From Ligula intestinalis (taxonomy: Eukaryota > Platyhelminthes > Cestoda > Diphyllobothriidea > Diphyllobothriidae), in contig JAYGXS010000004.1 of assembly GCA_036362985.1 (NCBI GenBank), positions 7,534,462 through 7,598,461 on the forward strand: 64,000 nucleotides of DNA, given 5' to 3'. Positions 1 through 12,360 of this stretch are shown one piece after another (the stretch's first letter is position 1; every line of letters starts with the position of its first letter). A model generated the notes under the pieces. The model saw nothing but the letters and a program-made list of their open reading frames with translations, ran no database searches and was not told the DNA's origin. The position numbers and the translations under genes were made by a program.

Positions 1-2426
1 AACATAAATGATGGCCATGTGCATAATTCTAGGAGGGATTAATATTCTGTCATCTAGGCCTTAACACTAGACCTAACATGAATCTAAAGCAAAGGCCTAA
101 TCTAACTCTAACACTACCTTAGACCCAAAAATCCCAGATGGCACTCACCTCAGCAATAATCCTAATAAAAACATTTAATTTTTTAACGCTTTATGCGAAG
201 GCAAACTTAAACGCAAACCTAAACTTAACGGAAACCTAACCATAGAATTAACCTATTTACTGTGGAACTAGGCGCGCATAAACGTGAACCATGGGCAGCT
301 TCTATACTCAAACACCCTTTATGGGATCATAGATGTCATCCTTACAGCCATAAGTCATTCGTATCGCTAAAAGGATATGTGAAGTTGAACAAATGTATTA
401 AAGGCTGTTCATTTCCATAACATTTACGCATGAGGGGATAGAAAGTGAGTTCCAGCCGTTTCGGAACGTAAGAACACGAAGGCTCATCAATGCCAGCTTC
501 GCACTAAGCATTCATAGCAAATACTGTAAAGCTAAGATTGTCCTCAATTTTGAAAGAACCCGACCCTTAGCTCACAAATAGGCTACCTTGGGCCATTGTT
601 CAGCATATATACATATATGCAACCATGTGTATGGGCAACCCCAGCGTACCTCGCCCTGCAATTTCGGCTTGGTGTTGATGGTTCAGTTGGCGGTAGCGGG
701 TTTTTCGGGTCTCATTATCTGCTATGGATGTTCGATTCTGCTTTATTGAACCCCCCATCGTGATCTGCACGCAGAGAAACCGCTGATAACTTCAAATGCC
801 TATAAAGAGAGGTCCTGTAGTAGCCAATCTGACGCATGCATTGCTGACACAAACATCGCAGTGACTACAACAGCCGTGCAGGCGACAGGAGTCACACGAG
901 TGCGTCAGTCGTCAGCCACAGGGGCGCCAAAGCAGATACCAACACCCCCAAGCATCTGTTAAATATCAGAAGAAGCGAAGAGAGATATAAAATCAATAAG
1001 TTAAAATCCAACGCCCCCCGTCAGTCACCTTAAGTGTTGATGGGGCTTCAGAATCAAGGCAGCTGGACGCTAAACGATACTCTCCACAACATCGGTGGCA
1101 CAACAGCCTTTTTAATGAGCAACTGCGCTTCCTGGAACAAGTTTTTTTCCATTTTAGAAGGAAACGGCAGACAGGGAACCATGTCACCATGTCGATGGCT
1201 AAAAGAGAAAATATTCCAACTGCGCAGCTGGGCGAGGTCTGCTGGCCTTAGGGTAGAGTTTTTTAACTAGCTGGACAAATTGACAGACGGACAGACTTAA
1301 TTGGAGTCTTCACTTCGTCATCTTTATCATCAACATCGCCGGTGACAGCGGTCCTCTACGGCCACTCGCTGTGACTCATTTCATTGCTTCTATATGTTTC
1401 CTTCCATGTTTTAGCAAATTTGGATAATGTGACTCATTATGACCTACCATGTTGCTGCCGGCAATAGTTGTGTAAATTGTGTTTTACATTTTATTTTTGA
1501 CGACACATATGCAAGTAAGCAGGACCCTAATGCTATAGGTGATTGAGGTAACGATGTTTCTATTCACTAGACGTTCACTGGAGAAATAATAATACAACCC
1601 ACTGACAGGACGTATTTACGACCACGAGGACAGGATATGTATTCTCCTTCAAGAGCGGAACATCGATATAGTTATTGCCCTAGCGATTAAATCTTCTCGT
1701 CAAATACTTCCGCGCACATGTGTTTCCCCTCGTATCAACACTGCGAGCAGTAAAGCATTTTTATTGTAGAAGTTCGCATGCAATTGGATTATTTTATTTT
1801 TCTATCGCTTAATCGGTAGTGAATTTTGTTCAATAATTTTTTTCTGAAAGCCATACATATTATGACACAGTTTCCTGGGCAAGTGAAAAATGCTTATTTT
1901 TTTCGATCAGTGCCTTTTTTATTTGGTAGAACGGTTAGCCATTTTTTAAGGACATCCATTTTACAGTGTGAAATTTTTATATTTCTTTGGTCTCTTGTTC
2001 CCGCGACCATTACTGTTCACATAATATCGCATTGGTAGTGTGCGTGTAGGGAATAGTTTAGCGGCACCGGTACTGCCGTCGGGACATGAACTGATTGATC
2101 GACTAGTCCACGTGTGCGTCTCCTTTTAATACACACTTACTGGCCATTGACCCCATCCAGACCCATCTTTAGGAGAGGTTGGTGTTATCGCTCGGACATG
2201 CTTCATAGCGCATTGCAGGAAACAGTCAGACACGCTTCCTATCCTCCCTTAAATATGCACAAGGCTAAATGAAGCAACGAATGGTCTCTGAAGACAGACT
2301 GAACGTGGCAATCTAAATTATGAACACGACAAAGATCACAAGATTAGCAGAATTTATTGACACCATAAAAAATCGCGACGTTTTATTCAACTGCAGGCGG
2401 TACTCGCCATTTAATATGATAACTAA
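1..2426. other. Non-coding stretch, no gene recognised
   Basis: No reading frame above background and no recognisable repeat. Positions about 55-250 are rich in CTAA/CCTAA-like words, which resemble a very degenerate telomeric-type repeat, but there is no regular period. Short open frames here have no family motif and no coding-like character. Confidence 0.5.
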
Positions 2427-3090
2427 CTTAGTTGACCCGATTGTGATACAACTCGCAGCGTTCGGCGGGATTCGAAATTGTAGAGGAGAGCGGTCTTTTA
2501 GCCAAGCCAACGCTCTACTCATTTGAGCTACGAATGTCGCGCTTCACACCGTTAGTTTAATCACACTTGGATCGATATTACCCGCCCAACACTGCCGTTG
2601 ACATTGAATCCACCAATGCGGGACATCAAGTTGACTGCCCAAGTAGAATTTCCTAAGAAATCATCTAGAATCTACCAGATAGACTACTAGGCTGTCTTAA
2701 TTATCAAGTTTCTTTGGGAGATTTAGTTAATTTAGTTGACCCGATTGTGACAAAACTCGCGGCATTCGGCGGGATTGGAAACCGCAGAGGAGAGTGGTCT
2801 TTAAGCTAAGCCAACGCCCTACCCATTGAGCTACGAATGTTGCGCTTCACACCGTGAGTTAAATCACACTTGGATCGATATTACCCGCCCAACACTGCCG
2901 CTGACATGGAATCCACCAATGCGGGACAGCAAGTTGACTGCCCAAGCAGGATTTCCTAAGAATTCATCTAGAAATTACCAGAATGACTTCAAGGCTTACC
3001 TAATTATCAAGTTGGTTTGGCAGATTTAGTTAATTTAGTTGACCTTATTGTGAAAAAGCTCGCGGCATTCGGCGCAATTCGAATCCCATA
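2427..3090 (-). repeat. Tandem tRNA-like repeat, about 2.2 units of ~303 bp
   Basis: The phrase TTTAGTTGACC (first copy CTTAGTTGACC) recurs at 2427, 2731 and 3034, giving a head-to-tail period of 304 then 303 bp. Read on the minus strand, each full unit has a tRNA-like part: a box-A-like stretch (GTAGCTCAATGGGTAGGGCG in unit 2, about 2815-2834; diverged in unit 1, about 2511-2530) and a box-B-like stretch (TTTCGAATCCCGCC in unit 1, about 2465-2478). The rest of each unit is a conserved non-tRNA body ending in an arm like TTGGCAGATTTAGTTAATT. The third unit is only the arm plus a box-B remnant. The same sequence lies on the plus strand at 36961-37440 and 44811-45225. It looks like a tRNA-derived short repeat rather than a tRNA gene, because the anticodon and acceptor arms are not preserved. 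Confidence 0.75.
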
Positions 3091-6000
3091 TGTAGCACTT
3101 AATAAAGTATATTCCAGTGCCTATCCCAATTCTCCACCCACCGAAATCCCTTTTTACAATCGTTTCGGTAGGACAATATGCTAGGACTTGGGGTACATGA
3201 GGTGCGCTACTTAAACTACTGTAGCCGAGTAAATTCATTATTTTTCTAAACCAGTATTTTTAAAAGGATAGATCAAGTGCCAAGATTTTTATGCTTTAAG
3301 TAAAGTTAAAAATCTTCGCATTTTTTGCTCAGTTCTCTCTCGCGACCATTCAAATGCTCTTTATAAAAGCAACGTTCAACTGAACTTTTCTAATGTTCTC
3401 AACACAGTCCTGGAAAGCCGCCTTGTTGCCTTTCACAGAGACCACCCGTGGTGTCCCTTTCTAGCCTCGAGGTAGTTAACTTCAAAAAAACACAATGTGT
3501 TCAAACTACGTAGATGCATTTTCAACCTGCACACCGCTGAGCCCTCGAACGACGTCTGTCGTCGCTGTACACCATGTTTGGGTTGTCGTACCACCTGACT
3601 AATATTTATACCCGTCACTCCCCCCTCCTCTACACCAGAGGAATTGCTGCCTATCTAATGAGTCATGATCATGAGACCGATCGGTTGGTGCATGCAGGAG
3701 GTATCGCCTCTTTGTGGTGTCAGGGTAGGGGCGGAAGAGGGGGGGGGGTGCCTAGCAAACAGGCGACTGGAAACTTTTGATTTTTATCACACACACACCT
3801 CTTTCAGATGACATCACGCAAGGCATCGGACGCATGAGTCACCGGTATGTCAACCGCATAGGGTGATTAGAACTGGGGGCAGAGGCGGCCTTCGTTTCCA
3901 CAAAATATTCACCACCAGCAGCAGCACAACCCTTTGCCCTCGTAGGCCTCCCCCCGCGCGCTCTCTCTCCCCCTGTATAGAGACACAGCTAAAAGAAGCG
4001 CAAAACTCAACTGCCCAGAATGCCTAATTACGGAAGGCGTGAAGAGACCACTACCTGCCCTCCCCCAGGCGAAGTCGATGAGGTCACCTTGGGGCGTAAC
4101 TTGGCCTTGATTCACCTCTGTCCAGCCCTCCACTCTCCTTTCCTCAGTCCCCCCTCCCCACCCCGACCATCTTCACCTTTTAATAATAATAGCCTCCTTA
4201 TGTATACTCTCAATTAGATCTTGGAGCTTGTGTGCACTTAAAGTGCGGCCTTCGGCTGTGAGGAGGACTCCTTGTCTCGAGTCTACTCTCTACCATTTTT
4301 TTATTCCTCGTCATTTTTCCCACCTCTCCGTTGACAGAACTTTTTCTTTGCGCTTTGTCATCTTTTTTTTCAGTAATGGTCTTTCCTTGTGACTCATCTC
4401 TCTGTGTGGCCGTTTATAGATGCACTGATCGCTTTAACAATATCGTCAATACAGCCGGCTTTCTAAACTATGTTTGTTTTGAAGGAAAAAAAGTGATTTG
4501 AAACTAGGAGGCAAGTCTGCGAGAAATAAAGGTTAAGAATGAAGTTATCCTACTTAGCTGTTCTATTTAGCAGTGCAGAACCCAAGAAGAAACTTATTGA
4601 AAGGAGATTACCGCGAGCCTAACGTAAGTAACATTTATAGGAAAGCATTATAATTGAAATAAAGACGCTCATACATTGGGGCAGAACACGGTGCGCATCG
4701 TTGAATGAATGCTGCAAAAAAACCAGATTCTCTTAGAAAATTAAATCATAAAGGAATTTTCCAATGGAAATGCCTAACTTCTACTTACCATACATGCAGG
4801 AAGAAGCCGATGTTTTAAACTGTGCACCTGAATATCCTCCCTAGTTGGAACAAATAACTAAACCGACATAAATTCAGCAAATCGATAGTACTTACTTAAA
4901 GTCTTTTTAACCCACCTTTTGACGACTTTGAGTAGAAGACTTCACCAAAAAAGGTCGTTGAATAATTCAATTTACTGTCTTCGTAAATAATATAATGGTA
5001 AAACTTAAGGCAATAGCTTATTTTAGCAAATCTCATAGTTCTGAGCATGAGTTTAGAAAGCATACGTGGGCACTTTCAGGATTTGACTGTGGGCAAAACC
5101 GTTTTATCCTTGTTCGATTCTGCTCCTTCACAGTTTGTAAATGAACCGACAGTGAACAATCATTCTGAGCAGCATCTGAACAGTTATCGCACAAATAAGC
5201 CTCCAATCTCACAAATAAGGATCTATTACACAGACAAATTGAGACGCTGTCGTCTGTAGCAGGCAACTGTTAAATATATGTCAAGGGAATTTGTAAACCA
5301 ACTAGGAGCTTCACTTCGAATAAAGATGGAAAACGTCGGCCCAAATTTTTTAAACATTCTAATAACGCATGATTAAAAGAAACTATTTATTCATAATCTA
5401 TTCTTATTTTAATGAACATTCTAGACGCCTTTTTTAAATGTGTACACGTTTCGCATATTTTCGGGGAATTAGTGAAAAAATCAAAGGTAAACCAAGGCAC
5501 TTTGCGTTAAATGAAAAATATTAATACTTTAATTTCACATAATCCGGGTGAGCAATTTGTCAATGAACGTGTCAGTTACAAAACCAATAAAATTCTTCTT
5601 CCATTAGCGAGTTTTTTATACATCAGCACAAGGTTTACCCTTAAGTTCAATGATATTGCGTAAATTCGATAATGGTTTTAACATAACCCTAACTTCCAAG
5701 CAAATGCACACATAGTAGCAATCGTCGTGAATGTGTCCACCATTAAAGAGCCATTTACAGTTTTCAGCAAAATGCAGTAATTTGATGTGCTTTCTAGTTT
5801 CTGCGTGTAAGTGGGTTAAAAACGGCACTTGAGAGTTGAATATCTTCATAATATAATTGGGCTTTATTGCTGCACAAAGTTCATGTAATTTAAAGGGTGA
5901 ACAAATATAACAAAAAAGGTTGCTTGTGAAATCAGCAAAGGCAAGTTTTTCCTCTTTGCCTTAAAAAGTAGTATTTATAATTTAAAGACATGCTCAAACA

Positions 6001-6344
6001 TGCAAAATGGTCCACTTGTTTTACAGATGTCCTTGCAGATAAATTCATAGGACGCGAATATACCTGGAAGAAATAACTCAAAAAATAAAATTATAATTTT
6101 CTCCTCGGCAATAAGTTTATATGGTTAAGTGCATATACAAATACCATCCACGTCTCACAAAAATACTAAATAAATTTGAAGGCTTCTGAAAATGCAAAAA
6201 TACGTTTCCCCTTCTTACGTGGTTGCTCAATATGCTCACTTTTTTGATCAATTCTTGACCTCTTGGCATGTGACTATCTGTCAATGTTATTCGGTTGTTG
6301 TCAAATTCAGATTTGTTTATTGATGTCAGCTGCATCCACAGTGG
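3091..6344. other. Non-coding stretch, no gene recognised
   Basis: No convincing gene. It contains a G-run near 3740-3750 and a pyrimidine-rich segment around 4120-4180. Open frames are short and overlap on both strands, as expected by chance. Confidence 0.5.
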
Positions 6345-7850
6345 TCGCCGTTGACCACGTAATTTTCCGTAATTTGTATAAATTTAATCATTTCTTCCAT
6401 ACCAGTGTGAATTTATTTAGGAAAACAACGAAATAATAATGAACGGCATAAGGTCTATTAAGTACCTAAAATAACTATAGGAATAACTAATTGCTCGTAA
6501 AGGAATACAAACTTTTCTCGATAATGCTGTGGTTCAAAGAGACGTAAAAAAGGCTCGAAATTAAAACAAGAAATTGAGATATTGTGTTGCATTAAAAATG
6601 TGAACCAACCACCTTCTTTACAATGAAATAATTTTTAGTTAGTCAAAATATTATTTAAAATTTGTTCGTACCGGTTAAGTTTTATTGAATGTCATCGAAA
6701 AAAAATGTGTCATAAATTTGCTTATTTTAACTATCTACACTGATTTATTCATAATTTGCGCATCTGCTCGACGTTTACACCAAAACCTTTAAAATAAGTT
6801 AAATATAAAGGTATTTACTGAAAAAAAGTGTTTTTGCATATTATTCTCTAGAATGATGACCATGCTGCTTCTTTGAAGAAATGTCTCGAAACAGCAAACC
6901 ACATTGTCAAGAGTAAATCATGTCATCAGCATAACTCTGCAACAACTATTCCTAAAATTAATAAAATATTTTCACTGAAGGTTAACTCTTAGAAATTGCT
7001 TTGATTATATATTCGGCTGAGGAACTTCAATGTATATTTAATTTATCCACCGCAATGACACCATGAAATTTCAGAATTTTAAAAATTTCTTTAAGTTTTC
7101 TGAAGATAAACGATTCAATTTGACTTAAAAAAGAACTTTCTTTTCTCTTTATAATGGATTACCTTTTGCATGAGTAGCTTAATTCAACATTTAGATGTAT
7201 ACTGGCGAATTTAAAAAAATGGCCATAAAATTACCTTTTTTGAAGTACTTATTATTTTTTCTTCTGTTCCATTTCTAAATAAAGTAAAAAAGGAATATAA
7301 AGTATTCAAAAAACAATTTTTCTTCATTGCTGCATTCAAACAAAAACTCTTCTGTTAATGCAATTTTTACAAAGAAACTTTACCAGAAAGCTAAACTCAA
7401 TTTCTTAAACACATATGTTCAATGTTACTGCAAACACATTTGGTTCCTGTTACTTGGCTTCACTTCAATCCGAAAAATTTTGTATAAACCTTTCCAGTTC
7501 TGGAAAGGATATCTTCTATACCTATTTTGCTTATTTTGAAGTTCCTTCTTAGTATTATCAACTTTAGCGTGCGGTTTGGTTTGCTGTATCGTAATTGCAT
7601 AGGAAATTTCTTCCATATGAGACTGCTTCCAATTTTCCCAAAATTAATGGTTATTTTTCTTAATAAGCCTAACTAAAATGACGATTTAACTAAGTTAAAG
7701 GCTTTTGCAGAATACAATAAACTGAATAAATCACAAAAGTGTTTTCAAATATATGCCAAAGTTTCAAAGCAAATTTCATAATATGCATTGCATGGTCTTC
7801 GGCGGCTACTGTAATTCGTGTGGCAGCGTTTGTGAATATACATGCAGATA
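6345..7850 (+). repeat. Unclassified AT-rich repeat R1 (inverted copy of R2)
   Basis: This block matches the reverse complement of about 25140-26990 with many scattered differences. Anchor points are CAAACCACATTGTCAAGAGT near 6895 (reverse complement near 26425), a match around 6660-6700 to the complement near 26630-26660, a match around 7590-7620 to the complement near 25375-25400, and GCATTGCATGGTCTTCGGCG near 7785 (complement near 25200). No protein motif or terminal repeat is visible, so I cannot assign a class. It could be a DNA-transposon relic, an LTR relic, or a segmental duplication of non-repetitive DNA. R1 lacks the hammerhead-bearing insertion present in R2. Confidence 0.7.
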
Positions 7851-10800
7851 TCATACAGTTGATCAGCTACACTACAAGATGTCTCACTACCTTTTGGGGT
7901 TTTGACGGTAAGGAGCACAGCAACGTGTTAGTTTAACATTATTGGGTTAGAATCATTTTCAATTGCTTGCACGAACAGGATTAATTAACTTCAAAAACCA
8001 CCACGAAATATCGCACTTGTGGCATCTTAACATTTCTTAACAGAATCATCGTTTATAACCAACGGACTATTACTTCAAGTGCCGCTTTTGCACTGCTTCT
8101 CATCTGAGTTCTGTTTGGATTCCGATCGACGGGAGATGATTCAAAAAGTCCGCAGGCCTCAGGAGTTATCTCGCTCAGCTAATTTGAAAGACATCTGTTA
8201 CTGGGATAGAGCAAAATGAATTTGCGCCTTTTCTTTGAAAACGAAGTTTGTAGCATGCTAAATAATATTTATTCGATGTGCATTTTTCCCCAAATAATGT
8301 TCACCTACGTGGTAAAACGTGTTTTTGGATAGCTAGGAAAAAAGTAAGGTCGTAAAGCGTATGTCGAAATATATTAATCGTGTCAGGATGCCGGCTTTGG
8401 AATTTATTTGTTCTCTTTTGTATAGAATTGAAATTCCTGTTCCCCAAGTGCTAGGAATAACAGGAAGGGTGATGAGCTTTCAAACCATGCGAAAAGTTGA
8501 AGTACATGCGCTTGTACTGCTAACTTTAGCTACGGGGGCGTGTATTTGCCTATTAAAGCTGATGTTTCAAAGATCGGTAGTGCTGTGAAATATGCTTACT
8601 GATCATCCGGGACATAGTCTATTGCAAATATTCCTTGGAACATGCTTTTCTGATTCAATCATTTTTGCTGTTGAATAGTACAGTTGGTTTAAAAGAGGTA
8701 GTACACAGTAGACTGAGGGCTGTATCAAAGTTAACTGTCGGATTTTCCATGCTATGTTACACTTGTCTTGAAAAAAATTGATTTGCAGACAAATTGGGAA
8801 GTAACACTTATAAGATTCGCATATAACCTGTGATTGACGAACATTCAAGGATCCGACAAAAAGTAAGTTAGCGTACATTTAAGGCTCCTTGGTCCTTATA
8901 TTGCATGATGCTGATTATAATTCACCTGTAGAGACTGGGTCATTCAATACAGAGTTGAAAAGAACGTAAGAGCCTGACAAGCCGCATTGAGAATGGATAA
9001 ATAAACTCATCTTAATTGAGGTTAAAGTCATCCATGACTTTATTTACCCGTCAAAAATTTTTAGTAACGTCACAATGATCTATGTTTGGACAACCTTCAC
9101 GTGCAAAAGCAATTCTACACATCTTTGAGGTGACTGAAACAAAATGCACTAGTCCAATTTCTATGCATGCCAAAAAAAAACATTGAAGGCATTTTGTGAC
9201 CCTATTATTCATTCTTAACTCAGCCGTCGTTTTCGTAGTTCACAGCTGTTCACCTCCTCGATTGCACTCATCAACCAATCAGTTTTACTAATCAAATGCA
9301 CTCTTGTTTGTGATGAACAACCGTTTTGCTGTTTTGGACGTAGTGTCGTTTGTTGGTAGAGCTAACACCTCAGAAACCTTTACTGAGCACTTTTACAAGG
9401 CTCATAAAGTATTAATTAGCAACAGTAAACAGCTGGTGGTTTGTAGCCTGTCCTTAGGGTTCTTCATCCAAATGATGAGCAGGATTTCCTATACTGTTAA
9501 AGAGACCATTAGCTCTCGCAGTAAATGAATTCAAACTGTGCGCAGCCGTCCACTTTGTCCTAAGACGAAAGCGTCCTCAGTAAGTAATGGGACTAATTTA
9601 AACTGCTCCTAGCCATTCAAGTGGTCGTGAATTGAACTAGAGCTTGCCGACAAAACACACACCCTATAAGGGCTCTGGTTGTAAACTTTACGCTGGAGGG
9701 CAATTTATGTGAATGCATAGGCGACTACTCAAGCGAATGAGAGAGCACCATTCAGTCTGATGATAAAGGCCAGCCGTGATACAATTGCGCTCCATTTGTT
9801 TGATAGTCGTCCAAATAAAGGCTTCAACCAACCATTACAACACAAGTAGAAAGTACTGATCAAGAACCTCACATTTTTGCACCAACGAATACTTGTGACG
9901 ACAGGCTCAGTGACCACATAATTTGGCACCGAAACTTGTGCTCTCACAAGGTGGTTCTTTTGAAGCTTCCATGGTCGAATCGGAGACAAAAATGTTCGAA
10001 TCCACAGTCCTGTACCTAGATGTTATTCAAAGACAGGTGCCCCTCCTGTGCCTGAAAGGCATAAAGTCTACTTATGGATGATTTCTAGTGTGCGGATGAC
10101 CTACGAATTTGCCTGCTCTACTTTATTTATTCATGCTATTATGCACACCCTTTCTACTGCTGATATTATCAAAAATGTTAATCAAGGAACGTTCAAACCA
10201 CCGGTTTCGACTAAACCACGGCTGCAAAACTGTAAAAAATGCAAAAACTTGCGGTATTAACGCATGTACAGAAAATTTGAATATCCTTCGGCAATTTTGA
10301 TACAAGGAAGTAACATTAAAGTGTTACTTATTTATTGGAAACAGTGAAACAAATTCTTGAGAACACCCAAGTTCAGCAGATGTAAATATAGCTATAAATA
10401 ATAACAACAAGTCAAATGTAATCGTTCGTTGAAAGGATACCTGTACACATTCCTTGATTTAAAAACCCCGTTTTAGTCACATTTTTATGGATATTTCCGT
10501 TATTGGATTAACATACGGTAATGGGTGATCACTAACTCCAGGCATATTTAGACTCTTTTATTGTTTTCCAGCTTTCGTCAATTATTCCAGATTTTGTTAG
10601 GTAAATTGATTATTTTTTTAAAATATGATATGTATTTGTGAAGAAAATTGAGTATTTGTTCTTATAAAGATGGCGACATAAGCCATGTTTTTTAACATTC
10701 CAAATTACAGAAATCCAGTGTCGAGCATAAATACGTCTGCAACGGCAATTTTATATGGTTATTGTTAGCATTAATTAAAAACTTTGTATAATAGGTAAAT

Positions 10801-12060
10801 TCATGAAAAAAACACTCTTATTTAATATGCATATGACAAATTCCTCTGAATTTTACCATTTGTCACAGTAATGTTACAATGAAAATATCACATTTCGCAA
10901 GTTTTGTTAATTTATATTTCAATACATAATATACTTTTCCTGGGAATATAAGTTTTTATTTTTCCCTTCATAAAAGTGTATTTGTTCACAATAATTTATT
11001 ACTTTCAGGCTCCGTACTAAGCTTGATTATGCCAAAAAAAAGTGGATGAATATATGCTAAGGGTTTGTTCTGAAATTACATAGCAAAACCTCTCTGATAT
11101 CAGACACCCAGTTTTGAACAAAATAAATGCCTTTCAATGCACTGAAATACAAAGGCTGTTTTCTAACTAGTAGGCTTTGGCAAGATTAAATCCACGCGTT
11201 GTATCCAAATAACCTGACCAAATCTTGGCTTAACTATCAAGTCTAATTTCTTAATTACTTGTGCATGGCACCCGTGTAGAACTGTGGGATCATAGTTTGT
11301 TGCCAAAATGGTTAGAATTAGAAGTGTTATCAGCACTCTGTGATAAAAGATTTTTGGAATATTTATAACTAAAACAGCCAAATTCTGTATTTTTTGGTGG
11401 CCAGTAACTTTGATAAAACTAATTAAAAAGAAGCAGACAGGACCAAAAACGAGATTATGACAGCTTTGACAACACCTTTGGATTTTCCAGGTGCTAGTAT
11501 AATCCCAGGTGAAAATGCAAACCGTTTTGGTACCCCCGGCAAGATGTCTAATTATAACCTAAATCCTAGTGTAAGCTACCACATATAATAAAACTAAGTC
11601 CTCATCTAGTGCCGAGGGTTCCACATTTTGGCGCAAAACCTCAAGCGGAATAAAAGCCGAAACCATTTTTCGCATGGAATCGCGATTCTTATAGTCCACT
11701 TTCTCGTCCTTAAAAGAAGACAAATTAGTGTTTTCCGGTTTTTGGAATCTAAAGGAGAACGCGAACCAGTAGGAATCTTGGCGAATTTTTAAATATAAGC
11801 TTATTTTTAGCAAGAGATATCGAGTTGTCATAAAACGCGTATAAAAATGTTGCTCATAGCAAAGCAGAGCAGTGCGTTTTTCCCCCAAAGATGCCATGTA
11901 ATTCTTAGTTGATTTCGGAGACAGAAGCAACAAATGCACTTTATGCTTGCCAGTTCGGGAAGAAGCTGTCAGCATAGATTGCAACAAATGATAATTTAAA
12001 CGTCGCAGCTGCCTTTCTTTGTCCAGACGCGGTAGCCGCCATGTGAATTATTTTTAACTG
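7851..12060. other. Non-coding stretch, no gene recognised
   Basis: No recognisable gene or repeat. The longest open frame (minus strand, ATG at 11975 down to 11559, about 138 codons) has no motif I recognise. A frame that long is expected about once by chance in this much AT-rich DNA. Confidence 0.5.
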
Positions 12061-12069
12061 TTAGGGGAT

Positions 12070-12360
12070 TTTGGCAGATTTGCTCGATTCATTTGACCCA
12101 GTTGTGGAAAGTTCGCGGCCATGGTAAGATTCAAAACCACCTGGGCAATCAGCTTGCCGTTCTATTATGGTGGATTGTAAGCAAGCAATAATTTAGGTGG
12201 GTAAAATCGGTCCAAGTGTGATTAAGTTCTCGGCGCACGCTGAGACTCGTAGCTCAATGGTAGTGCTTCGGCTGCGTGAAAGCCTTTCCTCTTGTAAGGG
12301 TTCAACGCCCACTAAGTACGCGAATTTTTAACAACTGGGTCAACTTACCTTTTCTTTAAG
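12070..12360 (+). repeat. Rearranged tRNA-like repeat with inverted ends
   Basis: Same family as the 2427-3090 array. The left part (about 12070-12140) is in the minus orientation: it starts with GGCAGATTTGCTCGATTCAT and carries a reversed box-B-like stretch. From about 12142 the repeat runs in the plus orientation, with box A TAGCTCAATGGTAGTG (12250-12265) and box B GGGTTCAACGCCC (12298-12310). The 13-bp ends TTGACCCAGTTGT (12093-12105) and ACAACTGGGTCAA (12331-12343) are exact reverse complements. Confidence 0.65.

Noticed and set aside
55..250. Telomeric repeat tract
   Set aside because: CTAA-rich words occur but without a regular six-base period.
440..500. Hammerhead
   Set aside because: CCGTTTCGG and CTCATCAATG give only two weak box resemblances, with no GTC or stem I pairing.
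2427..3090. CRISPR array
   Set aside because: The period is ~303 bp with tRNA-like content and no short repeat/spacer structure. The genome is also eukaryotic.
11559..11987. 142-codon minus-strand open frame as a gene
   Set aside because: It starts with TTG (first ATG at 11975), has no motif and no neighbours. A rough estimate gives about one such frame by chance in 64 kb of AT-rich DNA.
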